Assembly (NCBI GenBank): GCA_943737045.1
Contig: CALSFV010000207.1
Location: 248,001-312,000 of the forward strand
Length of the DNA: 64,000 nucleotides
Source of the DNA: Parapristionchus giblindavisi
Lineage: Eukaryota; Nematoda; Chromadorea; Rhabditida; Diplogasteridae
Direction: 5' to 3'
Under the pieces are notes generated by a model. The model did no database searches. It was not told the origin of the DNA and saw only the letters and a list, made by a program, of their open reading frames with translations. Below are positions 23,201-33,629 of the stretch, in pieces. Numbering within the stretch: position 1 is the first letter of the stretch; each line of letters begins with the position of its first letter. Position numbers and translations under genes: made by a program.

Positions 23201-24312
23201 AAATTTTCACGATTTTGGGGTTCCCACATGCGTTTTTGACCCAAAATCTAGGTACCCGCACGCGTTTTTGACCCAAAATCTAGGTACACGCACGCGTTTT
23301 TGACCCAAAATCTAGGTACCCGCACGCGTTTTTGACCCAAAATCTAGGTACTCGCACGCGTTTTTGACCCAAAATCTAGGTACCCGCACGCGTTTTTGAC
23401 CCAAAATCTAGGTATTCGCACGCGTTTTTGACCCAAAATCTAGGTACCCGCACGCGTTTTTGACCCAAAATCTAGGTACTCGCACGCGTTTTTGACCCAA
23501 AATCAAGGTACCCGCACGCGTTTTTGACCCAAAATCTAGGTACTCGCACGCGTTTTTGACCCAAAATCAAGGTACCCGCACGCGTTTTTGACCCAAAATC
23601 TAGGTACTCGCACGCGTTTTTGACCCAAAATCTAGGTACCGCACGCGTTTTTGACCCAAAATCTAGGTACCCGCACGCGTTTTTGACCCAAAATCTAGGT
23701 ACTCGCACGCGTTTTTGACCCAAAATCTAGGTACCCGCACGCGTTTTTGACCCAAAATCTAGGTACCCACACGCATTTGAAGGGTCTGGGATATTGATAG
23801 ACCATCATGTAGTCCAATTAGTTGAACAATTGAAATTGTTCTACACAAATTTGTTAAAAATAAATATTATTATTGTCCATATAAAATGTATTGCATAATT
23901 GCATTGCTACTGCTGCTAAACAGAGGAAGAACTATCGATTAACTCCCCACTCTTTCCTCCTTCCTTCCTCGCTCTCTCTGATCTACCTACTCTCTCACCG
24001 GTGCTCTCTCTCTCTAAACATAGAAATTCATTGTGGCAGTGGTTGGCTACTTTGGTACCAAATAAACAAGTGTATTTTATACGGTCAATATTTTATAACA
24101 TTATGCGCAAATCAATATTAGTTAGATTTTAGTTATTTTTAACTTTTAAGCATTTTTTAAATATTAAATATATGGTATTTCCTTTGAAAATTCTTCGTAG
24201 CCCGTCGCGAAATTGCTTGATGACAAACGAAAAATTTATCATCTATAATATTTCAAATTTTTTAAATTTTAAATTTTTTAAAAATATTTATTACAGGTTC
24301 CTACACAGATGA
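20268..24312 (+). CDS. Small secreted protein with partial ShKT-like cysteine pattern; two possible 3' ends
   Basis: Five exons agree in phase: 20268-20346, 20915-20967, 21710-21757, 22078-22112, 22441-22489. Exon 1 is a signal peptide (MDGRLRILFLQCSLWISLLC, then TVQA); the mature part is acidic (MVFVAWDEYSSDK, IRELYDGEEQ). Two phase-correct endings exist. (a) Exon 22551-22577 adds PIKLKSGN and TGA, giving 96 residues. (b) Exon 22810-22877 then 24297-24312 gives CLRLANYCYGLKKYLVKAC, close to the first three cysteines of the nematode ShKT pattern (C-x2-LA-x-YC, Y, L, C), but the final CxxC is missing. Ending (b) is more domain-like. Introns contain family A, B and D elements. ShKT domains in nematodes occur in ordinary secreted proteins and enzymes, so no toxic role is implied. 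Confidence 0.55.
20380..20518. mobile_element. Family D palindrome
   Basis: Third copy, within intron 1 of the secreted-protein gene; one arm has TGACGTCA, the other has decayed to TGTTGTCA. Confidence 0.75.
20570..20688. mobile_element. Family A MITE (diverged centre)
   Basis: GCACCCCGAGCTAATTTGAA to GCTCGGGTGTGCCTTTAA; intron 1 of the secreted-protein gene. Confidence 0.7.
20760..20882. mobile_element. Family A MITE
   Basis: TTTAAAGCCACGCCCCAAGC to GGTATTCCTTTAAA; same intron as the preceding copy. Confidence 0.85.
21543..21664. mobile_element. Family B MITE
   Basis: TTTAAAGGGAGTGTAACCTC to GGTTACTCTCCCCTTAAA; 45 bp before exon 3 of the secreted-protein gene. Confidence 0.85.
22124..22275. 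repeat. (TAATAA)n imperfect repeat
   Basis: AATAATAATTAATAAT variants fill the intron after exon 22078-22112 of the secreted-protein gene. Confidence 0.9.
22672..22792. mobile_element. Family A MITE
   Basis: TTAAAGGCACACCCCAAACT to GGGGTGTCATGTTAA; lies between the two alternative 3' exons of the secreted-protein gene. Confidence 0.85.
23227..23773. repeat. 32-bp minisatellite, about 17 units
   Basis: Unit is roughly GCACGCGTTTTTGACCCAAA followed by ATCTAGGTACCC. Variation is mostly ACCC versus ACTC and TCTAGG versus TCAAGG, in a partly alternating order. Flanked by degraded units from 23,150. Confidence 0.95.
23866..24095. repeat. Interspersed repeat also found past eps-8
   Basis: Matches the complement of 43,750-43,980 (GCATTGCTACTGCTGCTAAA, ACAAGTGTATTTTATACGG). 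Pieces also at 36,195-36,260 and 44,520-44,560. Confidence 0.65.
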
Positions 24313-25004
24313 TCGTTATATTGTCAAGAAAATTGGAATCAAATAACAACTTCCATGCCATATCCTAAACTTTTGATAAATACTATTCTTCTTCATCATC
24401 TTCTATTTTATTGCTTGATATGATACATAGAACAAATATTAATATAATCTTAAAAATTTTTAAAGCTAATATAATTATTGTACATAATATCATACTCATC
24501 TATACATATTTTAAATATTTTATTTTTTATATACAAATTTTAAAATATTTCGTATCATTGATCTGACAGATCATGGACACTTTCACAAAATCGATGCCAT
24601 CTCGCCTTTCCCGCAAGTTGAAGAAACAGGGAAATCGAAATTCGACATACTGTGTAAGTGAGCCAGAATTGTTCGTGAAAGGAATTTTCATGGACAGTTA
24701 TTAGTTGTTCTTCACGATTCGTGTAAATCGACAAATTTTGTGACATCGAGTAACTGAAATTTCGGGAAAACGTTGTGATTTTTTGTGGAAAATCGGTATT
24801 CGTCAAAAACAACGCTCTGAAATGAGCTACGCAGCTTACAATTAGCGAATTTTGAAATCAAACATATAGGTTCACAGTCCTAATAGCCGAAACAGTTAAT
24901 CTCGCCCTCAATTGACTTACTTCAGTTGGACCAATTTACATTAGCGTTTACATGTTTTTTTCTATTTTAATCATTCTCGAAGACACTTAATTGATTTGAT
25001 TTAA

Positions 25005-25190
25005 CACACATTTATCAAGAGTAGGACTCTGATGTGCATGGGGAAAAAGCTGTTCTTACTTCCGACAGTCCCAGAACACCGACGTTGATCTTCATATGCG
25101 CGTCTTCGATTTCACAAATCCGAGAAGATCAGCAGGCAGTTTGGAGATGACCGAAGAAGTTGGCTTCCCATGACACTATTTGACTTAATT
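25005..25190 (+). repeat. Family Q repeat
   Basis: Begins ATTTATCAAGAGTAGGACTC and continues GATGTGCATGGGGAAAA. Partial relatives lie at 49,180-49,280 and 53,310-53,370. The rest of 24,313-25,400 shows no exon I can support. Confidence 0.6.
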
Positions 25191-25409
25191 TTGGGACTTA
25201 TGTAGCACGGTTTTCACTCAGATTATTTGATTGTTGAAAGTCTCACTTACAGTTATAGTAATCATACATATTATTCGATAATTATACCATTCGTACGTGT
25301 TTACGATAGAATATCGATTGATTCTGATCGATTATTATTCAATGTCAATAAGCAAGATGAGTTTGAATGCAAGTCTTTATTGTTGCCAAATGGCTCATTC
25401 GTGGAAGCT

Positions 25410-28400
25410 CTACTTTCGGCCGGCAGCGTAGGCCTCGGCGGGAGGAGCTCCAGGAGCTGCGGCTCCACCTCCGGCTGCGACGGCTCCAGTAGCTCCGGTT
25501 CTGGGAGGGCAGGGGCAGTAAGCTCCATCTCCTCCCGGCTCTCCGTCGCTTCCGTTGGATCCTGGCTGTCCAGGTCCTCCGGGTGCTCCAGGGTTTCCGG
25601 GAGGTCCGGGAGGACCGGCGGGTCCTGGTGCTCCAGGTCCGCTCGAGTTTCCGGGAGCTCCGGCAGGTCCAGGAGGCCCGGCGGGTCCGGGAGGCCCAGC
25701 GGGTCCAGGTTGAGACATCATTCTGGTTCCGGGATTGCCTGCGGGTCCTGGGGCTCCGGGTCCTCCAGGAGCTCCATCGGCTCCAGCGTCTCCTGGGGGT
25801 CCGGGAGGTCCGGGAGCTCCAGCTCCTCCTCCTGATGCGGGTGCTCCGGGAGATCCATCGTTTCCGGCGGGTCCAGGAGGTCCATCGGGTCCGGCGGGTC
25901 CGGGAGGTCCGGGTGGGCACTTGATGCAAGCACCGCCGGTCATCTGCATTGCCATCATAGCCATACCAGACATACCTGCCTGACCGGCTTGTCCGGGCTG
26001 TCCATCCTCTGAAAGTGAAAAAATATATACACTTGAATTTGGTATACTCTGCGCTGGGTTGCCACGAGATTAAAGAAGGGGACCCACGAGATTTGGGCTG
26101 CGCTATTGACATGAAGAACGTGGGACATAGGAAGTGACATTCTGTTCTCTATTAGATTTGACTGGTTAAACGCGTAGAGTGTGTGGCTCAGTGGTTAGTA
26201 GTCAGCGCTTGTAACCGCTCCACGCGGGTTCGATTCCCGTTTGCAATTTTCTATACATTTATGCTTCAATTTCAAAAACTCGCGCCTTTCCCTGGGCATA
26301 TCAATGAACTTTAAGTCCGAATTACGGTATTCTGGGGCATCTAAAATTTTAGAGAAAATTGTTTTTGTATACAAGGAGATGTGATCAATAGTTCTCTCTG
26401 GCCAGTTTAGTCACGAAAAAACTCGTGGGTCCCCTTCTTTAATTCATCGCTTGCGATCGTGGCCAGTGACTTGAAGGAATCTAATGGCAACCCAGCTGGC
26501 AATGAGATAGCACTACTAAACCTGCTGATAAAGTTGTTTTAAAGGACAAATGTCGAATACTCTATGCAATATTTGCAAAACCATAGCGTCCCCATTTTTA
26601 TACATCCTCTCTCATATTTTTTCTCATACTTTTTCCCGTTTTTTTTACCAACACATTACAAACTACTCTAGACGATTATCAATATTCGACGCATCCAGGA
26701 GAAAGTTTTAAAAAAAAATTTTCTCAGAGTCACAATGGCCACTTACGTCCACGGTCTCCGGGTGCTCCAGGAGGTCCGGGAGGTCCAGCGGGGCAGCTGC
26801 CTGCGGAAGCTCCACAGTCTGCAATGATTAAGACTCGTTTGTTTTGGCTCTCGAGAGAGTTCCTGGCTATTTAAGACACCGGCTCAGTGAGATTCCAGGA
26901 AGTGCCGGACATCGACCTCACCGATTTGGCCCAAAAAATTTTTATGGATACCCCCATGGGTCCCCATCACAAAATGGGTATTCATTTGTGCTGGTTCCTT
27001 GAAACACAGATGTGGCGGGTTTTCGAATTTTGAAAACTCGATTTTCACCGAAAAAAAAATGGAGCGACCTAGGACCAATGTTAGTGTCGATTAATTATAA
27101 GTGTAAATAGACAACAAAAATTGGCTATACGACGGTCCAGAGATCCGATCGCAAACTGATTTTTTTACCTCCTTAAAACATTCTAAAATTAATTAAAATT
27201 TTAAAACAAAAAAGTGCAGTCCAATTTTTATCTGATCTTATAGAGCAAAAAATTCCGCGTCGTATGAGCGAAAAAATTGAAAAATCGAAAGATACCTATT
27301 TTGAGAAAAATGGACCTGAAGATGACCCGAAAATATTTTTGTTTTCAAAACCCCTCATGTTTGTACTCATATTGAAGAGCTCGTCGAGTAGAACAACTTT
27401 CATGTTGAACGTTATGTCTGAAACTCATGTACAAGAGAGTTTCACACGTTTACCTGCTAATTTTGAGTAAAACGAGAATAAACGTTTTTTAAAAGAAAAA
27501 AGTGCAGTCCAAATTTTGCCGCATCTTATAGAGAAAAAAATTCCGCGTCGAATGTGCGAAAAAATTGAAAAATCCAAAGATACCTATTTTGAGAAAAATG
27601 GACCTGAAGATGACCCGAAAATATTTTTGTTTTCAAAACCCCTCATGTTTGTACTCATATTGAAGAGCTCGTCGAGTATAACAACTTTCATGTTGAACGT
27701 TTTGTCTGAAACTCGTGTACAAGAGAATTACATGAGTTTTATTTATTCACACGGTTGTTCACCCAATTTTGAGTTAAACGAAAGTAAAATATTTTTTGTG
27801 CACAAATTGATTACGCCTATATTGTAGAACTCAAAAATCCATACTTAATTTGTTGTTTCACGAAAAAAAATTGTCGGCCCTTATTCTGAAAAACATGGTC
27901 TCTAAAGTGGTCATGAAAAAAAAGTTGTCGAAACCTTGCCATGTTTATACTCATTTTAAAGAACTCGTCGCGTACATCATTTCTCATGTTGGTCGTATTC
28001 TATGAAAGTCGTTTGTTCTCAAGATACAAGCAATCTAAACGATTAGGATCCAGTAAATCTTAATTCATGTAATTCTCTTGTACATGAGTTTCAGACAAAA
28101 CGTTCAACATGAAAGTTGTTCTACTCGACGAGCTCTTCAATATGAGTACAAACATGAGGGGTTTTGAAAACAAAAATATTTTCGGGTCATCTTCAGGTCC
28201 ATTTTTCTCAAAATAGGTATCTTTCTATTTTTCAATTTTGTCGCTCATTCGACGCGGAATTTTTTGCTCTATAAGATGAGAAAAAAATTGGACTGCACTT
28301 TTTTTGTTTTAAAATTTTAATTAATTTTAGAATGTTTTAAGGAGGTAAAAAATCAGTTTGCGATCGGATCTCCGGACCGTCGTATAGCCAGTTTTTGTTG

Positions 28401-29563
28401 TCTATTTATACTTATAATTAATCGACACTAACATTGGTCCTAGATCGCTCCATTTTTTTTCGGTGAAAATCGAGTTTTCAAATTTCGAAAACCCGCCACA
28501 TCTGTGTTTCAAGGAACCAGCCCAAATGAATAGCCATTTTGTGATCGGGGCCCATGGGGGTATCCACAAAAAATTTTTGAGCCAAATCGGTGAGGTCGAT
28601 GTCCGGGGTCACCGGCTCAACCCTCGAATCTTACTGAGCCGGTGTCTTAATAAATTAAAATCAAAATGGTTTCTGTTGCTAACGAGGTAATTTAATTTCT
28701 GGAAAACAATTTGCTTTCAGTAAGTCATGAGATGAAATAATTGTCTAGCCAATATTTTTATGTGATAAATTCTCATTGGAAAACAGGTTAACCAATCTGA
28801 TTCCCATGGGTAACCCTATCGATTAACCGATCGATTAACCGATTAACCAATCGATTGGTTAATGGGTTAACCGATTAACCAATCGGTTAACCCATTAACC
28901 AATCGGTTAGCCGATAGACCAATCGGTTAACCGATTAACCAATCGAATATCCGGTCAACCACTCACTGCATCCTCCGCTGGCTCCGCCTCCAGCCACGGC
29001 GGCTCCGCCCGCGTCGTAGGCCTGACGGGCGTAACGGGAGATGACATCGTCACGACGAGATGAACCCGCGGGGCCGGAGATGACCATCTTCTCCCAGGCG
29101 TCGTCAGCCAGACTCTGCAGTGGTCATTAGGTTGGCTTACGTCAAAGCGGCCAAAACACAATACATTATAAAATATACAATATCAACATATAAGTTTATA
29201 AATATGAGCAAATGAAGACCTCTATCAACTGAACCCATATCTATGTAATTTTCGTATGTTAAGTTGGATTCCTGAAGCCTTTACAGCTGCACTTCCACTC
29301 CCCCATCATCCCGTTTCCACAAGCTCTCATTTACTTGTTGTTTCAGATGTCGTCGCAACTTTTGATGTATGATAAATTAAATTAAATTAAATCGCCAACA
29401 CCACACGCTCATGGCTCACCTTGAAGTGGCTGAGATCCGACAGGACGTCGTCCCTGAAGGTGTTGATCTCGGAGACGAGCGAGAAGGCCACCAGAAGGGA
29501 GCCAATGATGGCGACACCGAACGCCGCGGTGGCGCCAAGCACCATATGACGGAAGGTCGTCAT
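25410..29563 (-). CDS. Cuticle collagen, complete 4-exon gene, 320 aa
   Basis: Exons 29563-29420, 29114-28967, 26818-26747 and 26008-25410 join in frame: 963 nt including TAA. The product is a type II membrane-type nematode cuticle collagen precursor. It has a short N-terminal tail, a hydrophobic signal-anchor ([20 protein letters not shown], residues 10-29), a pre-helix region with basic cleavage-like sites (SSRRDD and RYAR, residues 68-79), CGASAGSC before the first Gly-X-Y block, GDRGQDGQPGQ across the exon 3/4 junction, a methionine-rich interruption ([11 protein letters not shown]), ACIKC before the main block, then about 45 Gly-X-Y triplets with three interruptions. The pair CPCPP sits near the C-terminus. 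Chains trimerise, are cleaved and are cross-linked in the exoskeleton. A U-rich acceptor at 29605-29616 suggests trans-splicing. AATAAA lies about 30 bases past the stop. Confidence 0.92.
26070..26442. mobile_element. TTAA element carrying a tRNA-like gene (373 bp)
   Basis: Ends TTAAAGAAGGGGACCCACGA and complement. Inside, 26,172-26,247 on the plus strand has a box-A-like TGGCTCAGTGGTTAG, an anticodon-arm-like AGCGCTTGTAACCGCT and a perfect T-arm CGGGTTCGATTCCCG. There is no matching acceptor stem. An outer imperfect repeat GCTGGGTTGCCA (26,053) and TGGCAACCCAGC (26,491) surrounds it. Lies in collagen intron 3. Confidence 0.7.
26871..28650. mobile_element. 1.78-kb TTAA-ended inverted-repeat element in collagen intron 2
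   Basis: Ends read TTAAGACACCGGCTCAGT and its complement at 28,633-28,650. Long arms pair over several hundred bases (TCGACCTCACCGATTTGGCC at 26,909 against its complement near 28,585). Inside, a roughly 220-bp segment is duplicated (27,245 and 27,525; shared frame [20 protein letters not shown]), and a third copy is inverted near 28,080-28,270. TTAA ends suggest piggyBac-type mobilisation. No transposase seen. Confidence 0.8.
28800..28960. repeat. GGTTAACCGATTAACCAATC tandem repeat
   Basis: About 8 imperfect copies of a partly self-complementary unit, ending only 6 bp before the collagen exon 2 donor. Confidence 0.9.
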
Positions 29564-29622
29564 TGGGAGAATTCTGGACGGGCGATTGGGTGAAAAGTGG
29601 GAACCTGAAATATTAGGATAAC

Positions 29623-29741
29623 TTAAAGGGGGTAGCCTCGCTCAATGTCTCTTCGAAGCGCAATGCTCTCTCGTTGTTAGAGAACAGAGAAATAGTGTGC
29701 GCAATGAAGAGGCCATTGAGTGAGGTTACGCTCCCTTTAAA
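29623..29741. mobile_element. Family B MITE at the collagen 5' end
   Basis: TTAAAGGGGGTAGCCTCGCT to GGTTACGCTCCCTTTAAA; 60 bp upstream of the collagen ATG, just outside the presumed spliced-leader acceptor. Confidence 0.85.
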
Positions 29742-29905
29742 GTACAAGACGGAGAACAGGTCGTTTTTAGGAAATATTGATTAAGCCAGGGAATCTATCA
29801 GAGTTTTCAAATTATAGTTGTTCCGGCATTTCAAAACAAGAACTTTTGCTTGTAGGGACCGGACGTAAATAATATGCAATAAGCTTCAAAAGTGAAGTTC
29901 TCTTT

Positions 29906-30028
29906 TTTAAAGGGATCGTAACCTCTCTCAACGGTCTCTTCAACGGCCTACGCTCTCTCGTTGTTAGAGAACAAGGGAAATAGTGTGCGCAATGAAGAGA
30001 CCATTGAGTGAGGTAACGCTCCCTTTAA
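29906..30028. mobile_element. Family B MITE
   Basis: TTTAAAGGGATCGTAACCTC to GGTAACGCTCCCTTTAAA; second copy in the collagen upstream region. Confidence 0.85.
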
Positions 30029-30179
30029 AGTGAATAAGAACCCTGTTAATCACAGTGATAAACGAGTGATACAGCCACCTCATAGAGTGCCTCTTTATAT
30101 ACAATGTAATACTAGTTGCATTACCAGTTCCGTGGATATGAAGAATGTTTCGTACTCATTTATTACTCTTAAGACGTCA

Positions 30180-30620
30180 AATCAGCGGAAAGGGTCGGAG
30201 AAAGTATAGGTAGAGGTATAGGTAAAGGTTGAGGTAAAGGAAGAGGGAGAGGTAGAAGGAGAGGTAGAGATAGTTTGAGAGGTAGTGGTAGAGGTAGAGG
30301 GAGACGGAGAGGCTGAGATAGTTGGAGAGATAGAGAGAGGGAGATGTAGAGAGGGAGAATGAGAGGGAGGGAGGTAGAAGTAGAGATAGAGGGAGAGATA
30401 GAAAGAGGAAGAGGTATAGAAGGAAAGGGAGAGGTATAGAAGGAAAGGGAGAGGCAGAGAGAGGTAGAAGTAGAGGGAGAGGGAGAGCTAGAGAAAGGGA
30501 GAGGTATAGAGGGAGAGGGAGAGAGAGAGGCAGAGATAGAGAGAGGTAAAGGCAGAGAGGCGAGAGAGAGGTAGGCGGAGAGTGGGAGAGGGAGAGGTAG
30601 AGAGAGGCAGAGTGTGGTCT
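30180..30620. repeat. Purine-rich GGTAGAGAGG repeat tract
   Basis: About 440 bp of almost pure G/A on the plus strand (AGAGGTAGAGAGGGAGA variants), upstream of the collagen gene. The minus-strand open frame here is low-complexity and not a gene. Confidence 0.9.
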
Positions 30621-30834
30621 GGTATGGTGGCAGTAAATAGCTAGATTGATAATAACTAGTTCCTCTGTTCCAGACGTTTCTCTTATCTCATCTACTCTCT
30701 CTCTCGTACCAAAGTCAAAGTGTTCCCGAACTGCTTCGAATTCCACAACAACAGACCAAACCCTCTCCTGTCTTTCCGGTTTGACAATCAAAGTAAATGA
30801 AATTGAAACAGACATGTGTTCTCTGTCATTTATC

Positions 30835-30957
30835 TTAAAAGAACACCCCGAGTTTATTTGAATCTCTCCGCTCTGGCAATGCTCTCTCGCTTTCTTTGTC
30901 TACGAGAGAGTATAGCAAGAGAGCGGGGAGTTAAATTAGCTTGGGGTCGCGCTTAAA
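30835..30957. mobile_element. Family A MITE abutting family B
   Basis: TTAAAAGAACACCCCGAGTT to GGGGTCGCGCTTAAA; shares its last TTAAA with the family B copy at 30,953. Confidence 0.85.
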
Positions 30958-31074
30958 GGGAGCGTAACCTCACTCAATGGTCTCTTCGACGCGCAATGCT
31001 CTCTCGTTGTCAGAGAACAGAAAAATAGTGGGCGTAATAAAGAGACCATTGAGTGAGGTAACGCTCCCTTTAAA
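30953..31074. mobile_element. Family B MITE
   Basis: TTAAAGGGAGCGTAACCTCA to complement, abutting family A at 30,835. Confidence 0.85.
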
Positions 31075-31154
31075 TCATTCCAATGAAGGAGAAGGATGAT
31101 TCTTACAATATCATTATATCCCTTCGTATTCCTATTCTCTCTTTCATCATACCA

Positions 31155-32012
31155 CGCATGTCAGCTAAGGATTGACTGATTCCACTACACACTTTTGAGT
31201 TGACCCCCTCTTTTCTCCACGGTTTTCGATGGTCCTTGGGTAGGACATCCCTGAACCAGAGTAGCAAGGTTGGTAGATCAAGCATCTCTCCAGGAGCTCA
31301 CGTCAAAGTTCGTCGTTGAAAAAAAGTGATCAACAGATGAAAGGTGTAATTTCTCGAGTACTTTCAGATAAAAATGTGAAAATCTAACTTTTTGATTTTG
31401 TGTTCCATAAGGAATTGATTTTGTTCCGCAGCTCCGGGACCTATTTTGTTTTGGGCTCAATCGATAGAGCTCGCCAATAGCTTTCATTTAGAGGGAGCGT
31501 TACCTCACTCAATGGTCTCTTCATTGCGCACACTATTTCTCTGTTCTCTAACAGCGAGAGAGCGTAGAGCGTTGAAGAGACCATTGAGTGAGGTTACGCT
31601 CCCTTTAAGCCCTTGGGAGCCGATTTAAGTCGGTATTTGGCTGAATGACAGCCAAAAAACTGCACTTGAATGCTGGTAGATCACTAATAAAAGCCGCGCG
31701 TTGCTTTGATCTACTCGCCATTGTCGGCTAATTAACAGGATTGTCCTGTAATATACTGGCGAATGTGCTGACGATCAATCTGACGTCGAGTCGCTCACCC
31801 AAGTACGTTTTGTTCTCGCTGCAGCCAAATCAGCGAAAAAAAAACTTTTACGTGAGCTCCTGGAGAGATGCTTGATCTACCAACCTTGCTACTCTGGATC
31901 AGGGATGTCCTACCCAAGGACTATCGAAAACCGTGGAGAAAAGAGGGGGTCAACTCAAAAGTGTGTAGTAAAGCAGACGATTTTGGTCAATCCTTAGGTG
32001 ACATGCGTGATA
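31155..32012. mobile_element. Inverted-repeat element of about 0.86 kb
   Basis: Left arm CGCATGTCAGCTAAGGATTG through GATGCTTGATC pairs with the complement at 31,850-32,010. Arms are about 150 bp. A family B palindrome (31,487-31,609) is inserted between the arms. Confidence 0.7.
31487..31609. mobile_element. Family B MITE nested in an inverted-repeat element
   Basis: TTTAGAGGGAGCGTTACCTC to GGTTACGCTCCCTTTAA, inside the 31,155-32,012 element. Confidence 0.85.
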
Positions 32013-32024
32013 TTTGACATATGA

Positions 32025-32260
32025 GAACTGGGCGTATGAGAGACTCAATGAGAGAACTGGTCGCTTAAGAACCGAGTGAATGAGAACACACAGGATGATA
32101 ACCCGCTTAGTGAGAACTGTGCGTATTAGAACTGACCGAATGAGAAGCCGCTGAATGAGAACGTGTCGGATGAGAACTCAGCGGCCATTTTATGCCAAAT
32201 TTTGCGCTGATCACAGGTAGATCAGTCTGACATTTCAAAATGTGTCGGATGAGAACTCAG
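32025..32260. repeat. Degenerate TGAGAAC-rich tandem tract
   Basis: About ten 20-24-bp units built around AATGAGAACTG and GATGAGAACTCAGC. Confidence 0.7.
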
Positions 32261-32529
32261 CAGTCATTTTCAGAATAAAATATGAAAAAGTTGTCATATC
32301 GATCGAGCATTAATGAAACAAGTACCCAAGCATCATCCAGGCGCCAAGACGCCGGCGCCGGCGCCCAAATAAAAAGTTGTTCTAAAGTTGTCAAATCGAT
32401 TGAACATTGATGAAACAAGCACCTTTCCGCTAACGCGGAGCTCACGGCTGGTTTTATCATGTTATATTATTTTATTATATGTGGTAAATATTGAGAGAAC
32501 AATGAATTTACTAGTAACACGATCAGATA

Positions 32530-32660
32530 TAATAGTTTTTCAGTTAGAGTTTCTCGATGGCTAAGTAAGTTGCCTCGTGAGGTAATCCTCTCGGAAACTT
32601 CAGCAGCCTTCAAGCGTCAGCTCACTCCCGAAATTCTCCTTACATTGAAATAATGAATTT
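32530..32660 (+). pseudogene. LINE reverse-transcriptase C-terminus
   Basis: The frame VSRWLSKLPREVILSETSAA followed by FKRQLTPEILL and a stop at 32655 has the W-x3-LP-x-EV...S-x2-FK pattern that ends many non-LTR retrotransposon proteins. Confidence 0.55.
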
Positions 32661-33629
32661 TGAATTCTGTGATTACCATCAACTTATATGATTTCAATAT
32701 CATTATCATTATCAGACTTTTTCAGCACTAATGAAAGATTTTGCAGCATTTATTGAGAATGTTGTACACACATTTTCAAGTGAGAGTCTGTATTTTCTTC
32801 TTCCATTCTTTTGCTGATATTTACAAAAAGGCTAACAAAAGTGAAAGATGTGAACTATTCTCTCTCTGTCTCTATCCTTGTCTTTTATATATCTTTCCCT
32901 TTCTTATTTCCTTTCATCTCGCCTTGTCCGCCCCCCATGCGAGTAGTTCACAGATATATACTTGTTCTTATATCCTTTCTGTTAGGTCCCACCATCACCC
33001 CCTTCTGTAGTCGTCGATATCTCTCATAGTTGATCTTTGGTCCTGGTCATTCTCACTGAAGATGCTGTTAACTCCGCAAGTTCTCATGGTCCACAACTGA
33101 GTCCACCACCACACACTCCTCGCTCACTCGCACTGTTACCCTCTGTCTTCGTCCAAGAGAGGGACCACTGTATCCTATGAGAGATCCCCCTTTCCACCCT
33201 GAGATATCAAACCCTGACCCCCCATTATATCACATTTAAATTTCATGAATTTTCACTAGTCATTATTATGTGTTTCGTTTCGTGCATACGCACGTTGATA
33301 AAATAATAATATAACAATAGATGAATCACCAGTGACTTGTCATGATCATTCATCATCATCATGTGAAACTTAACCCAACCAACGTGCCCGATCGTATTTA
33401 TGACGTTCACTCTCTTCCTCGATATTATAAAGAAAAAAAGAACAGGATATACTCACAGAGGTTGTGTAGGAAATTTCGAGGGAAAACAATAATAAATGTA
33501 AAACGATCAAGTGTTTCGGTCCTGATCTATAGACACCGGAACGGCCTGTGTGGGTTTGGAATCATCAGTAATATGAGGTCCACGTGAGACAGAGGAAGGT
33601 GTGATGTCTCGGATATTTTCGAATGTCAC

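Noticed and set aside
23472..23723. Repetitive protein with WVKNACG repeats
   Set aside because: Translation of the 32-bp minisatellite; unit length is not a multiple of three, so the frame is fortuitous.
23227..23773. CRISPR array
   Set aside because: Units are contiguous without unique spacers, and the window is animal nuclear DNA.
25227..26112. Long Ser/Gly/Arg-rich frames on both strands over the collagen
   Set aside because: Shadows of the Gly-X-Y collagen exon in other frames; only the 25,410 minus frame has the collagen pattern and joins upstream exons in phase.
26172..26247. Functional tRNA gene (anticodon-like TGT)
   Set aside because: T-arm and part of the anticodon arm are good, but the acceptor stem does not pair; better explained as a tRNA-derived part of a mobile element.
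30177..30815. 212-codon Ser/Leu/Pro-rich minus-strand frame
   Set aside because: Purine/pyrimidine repeat tract without start context, domains or splice support.
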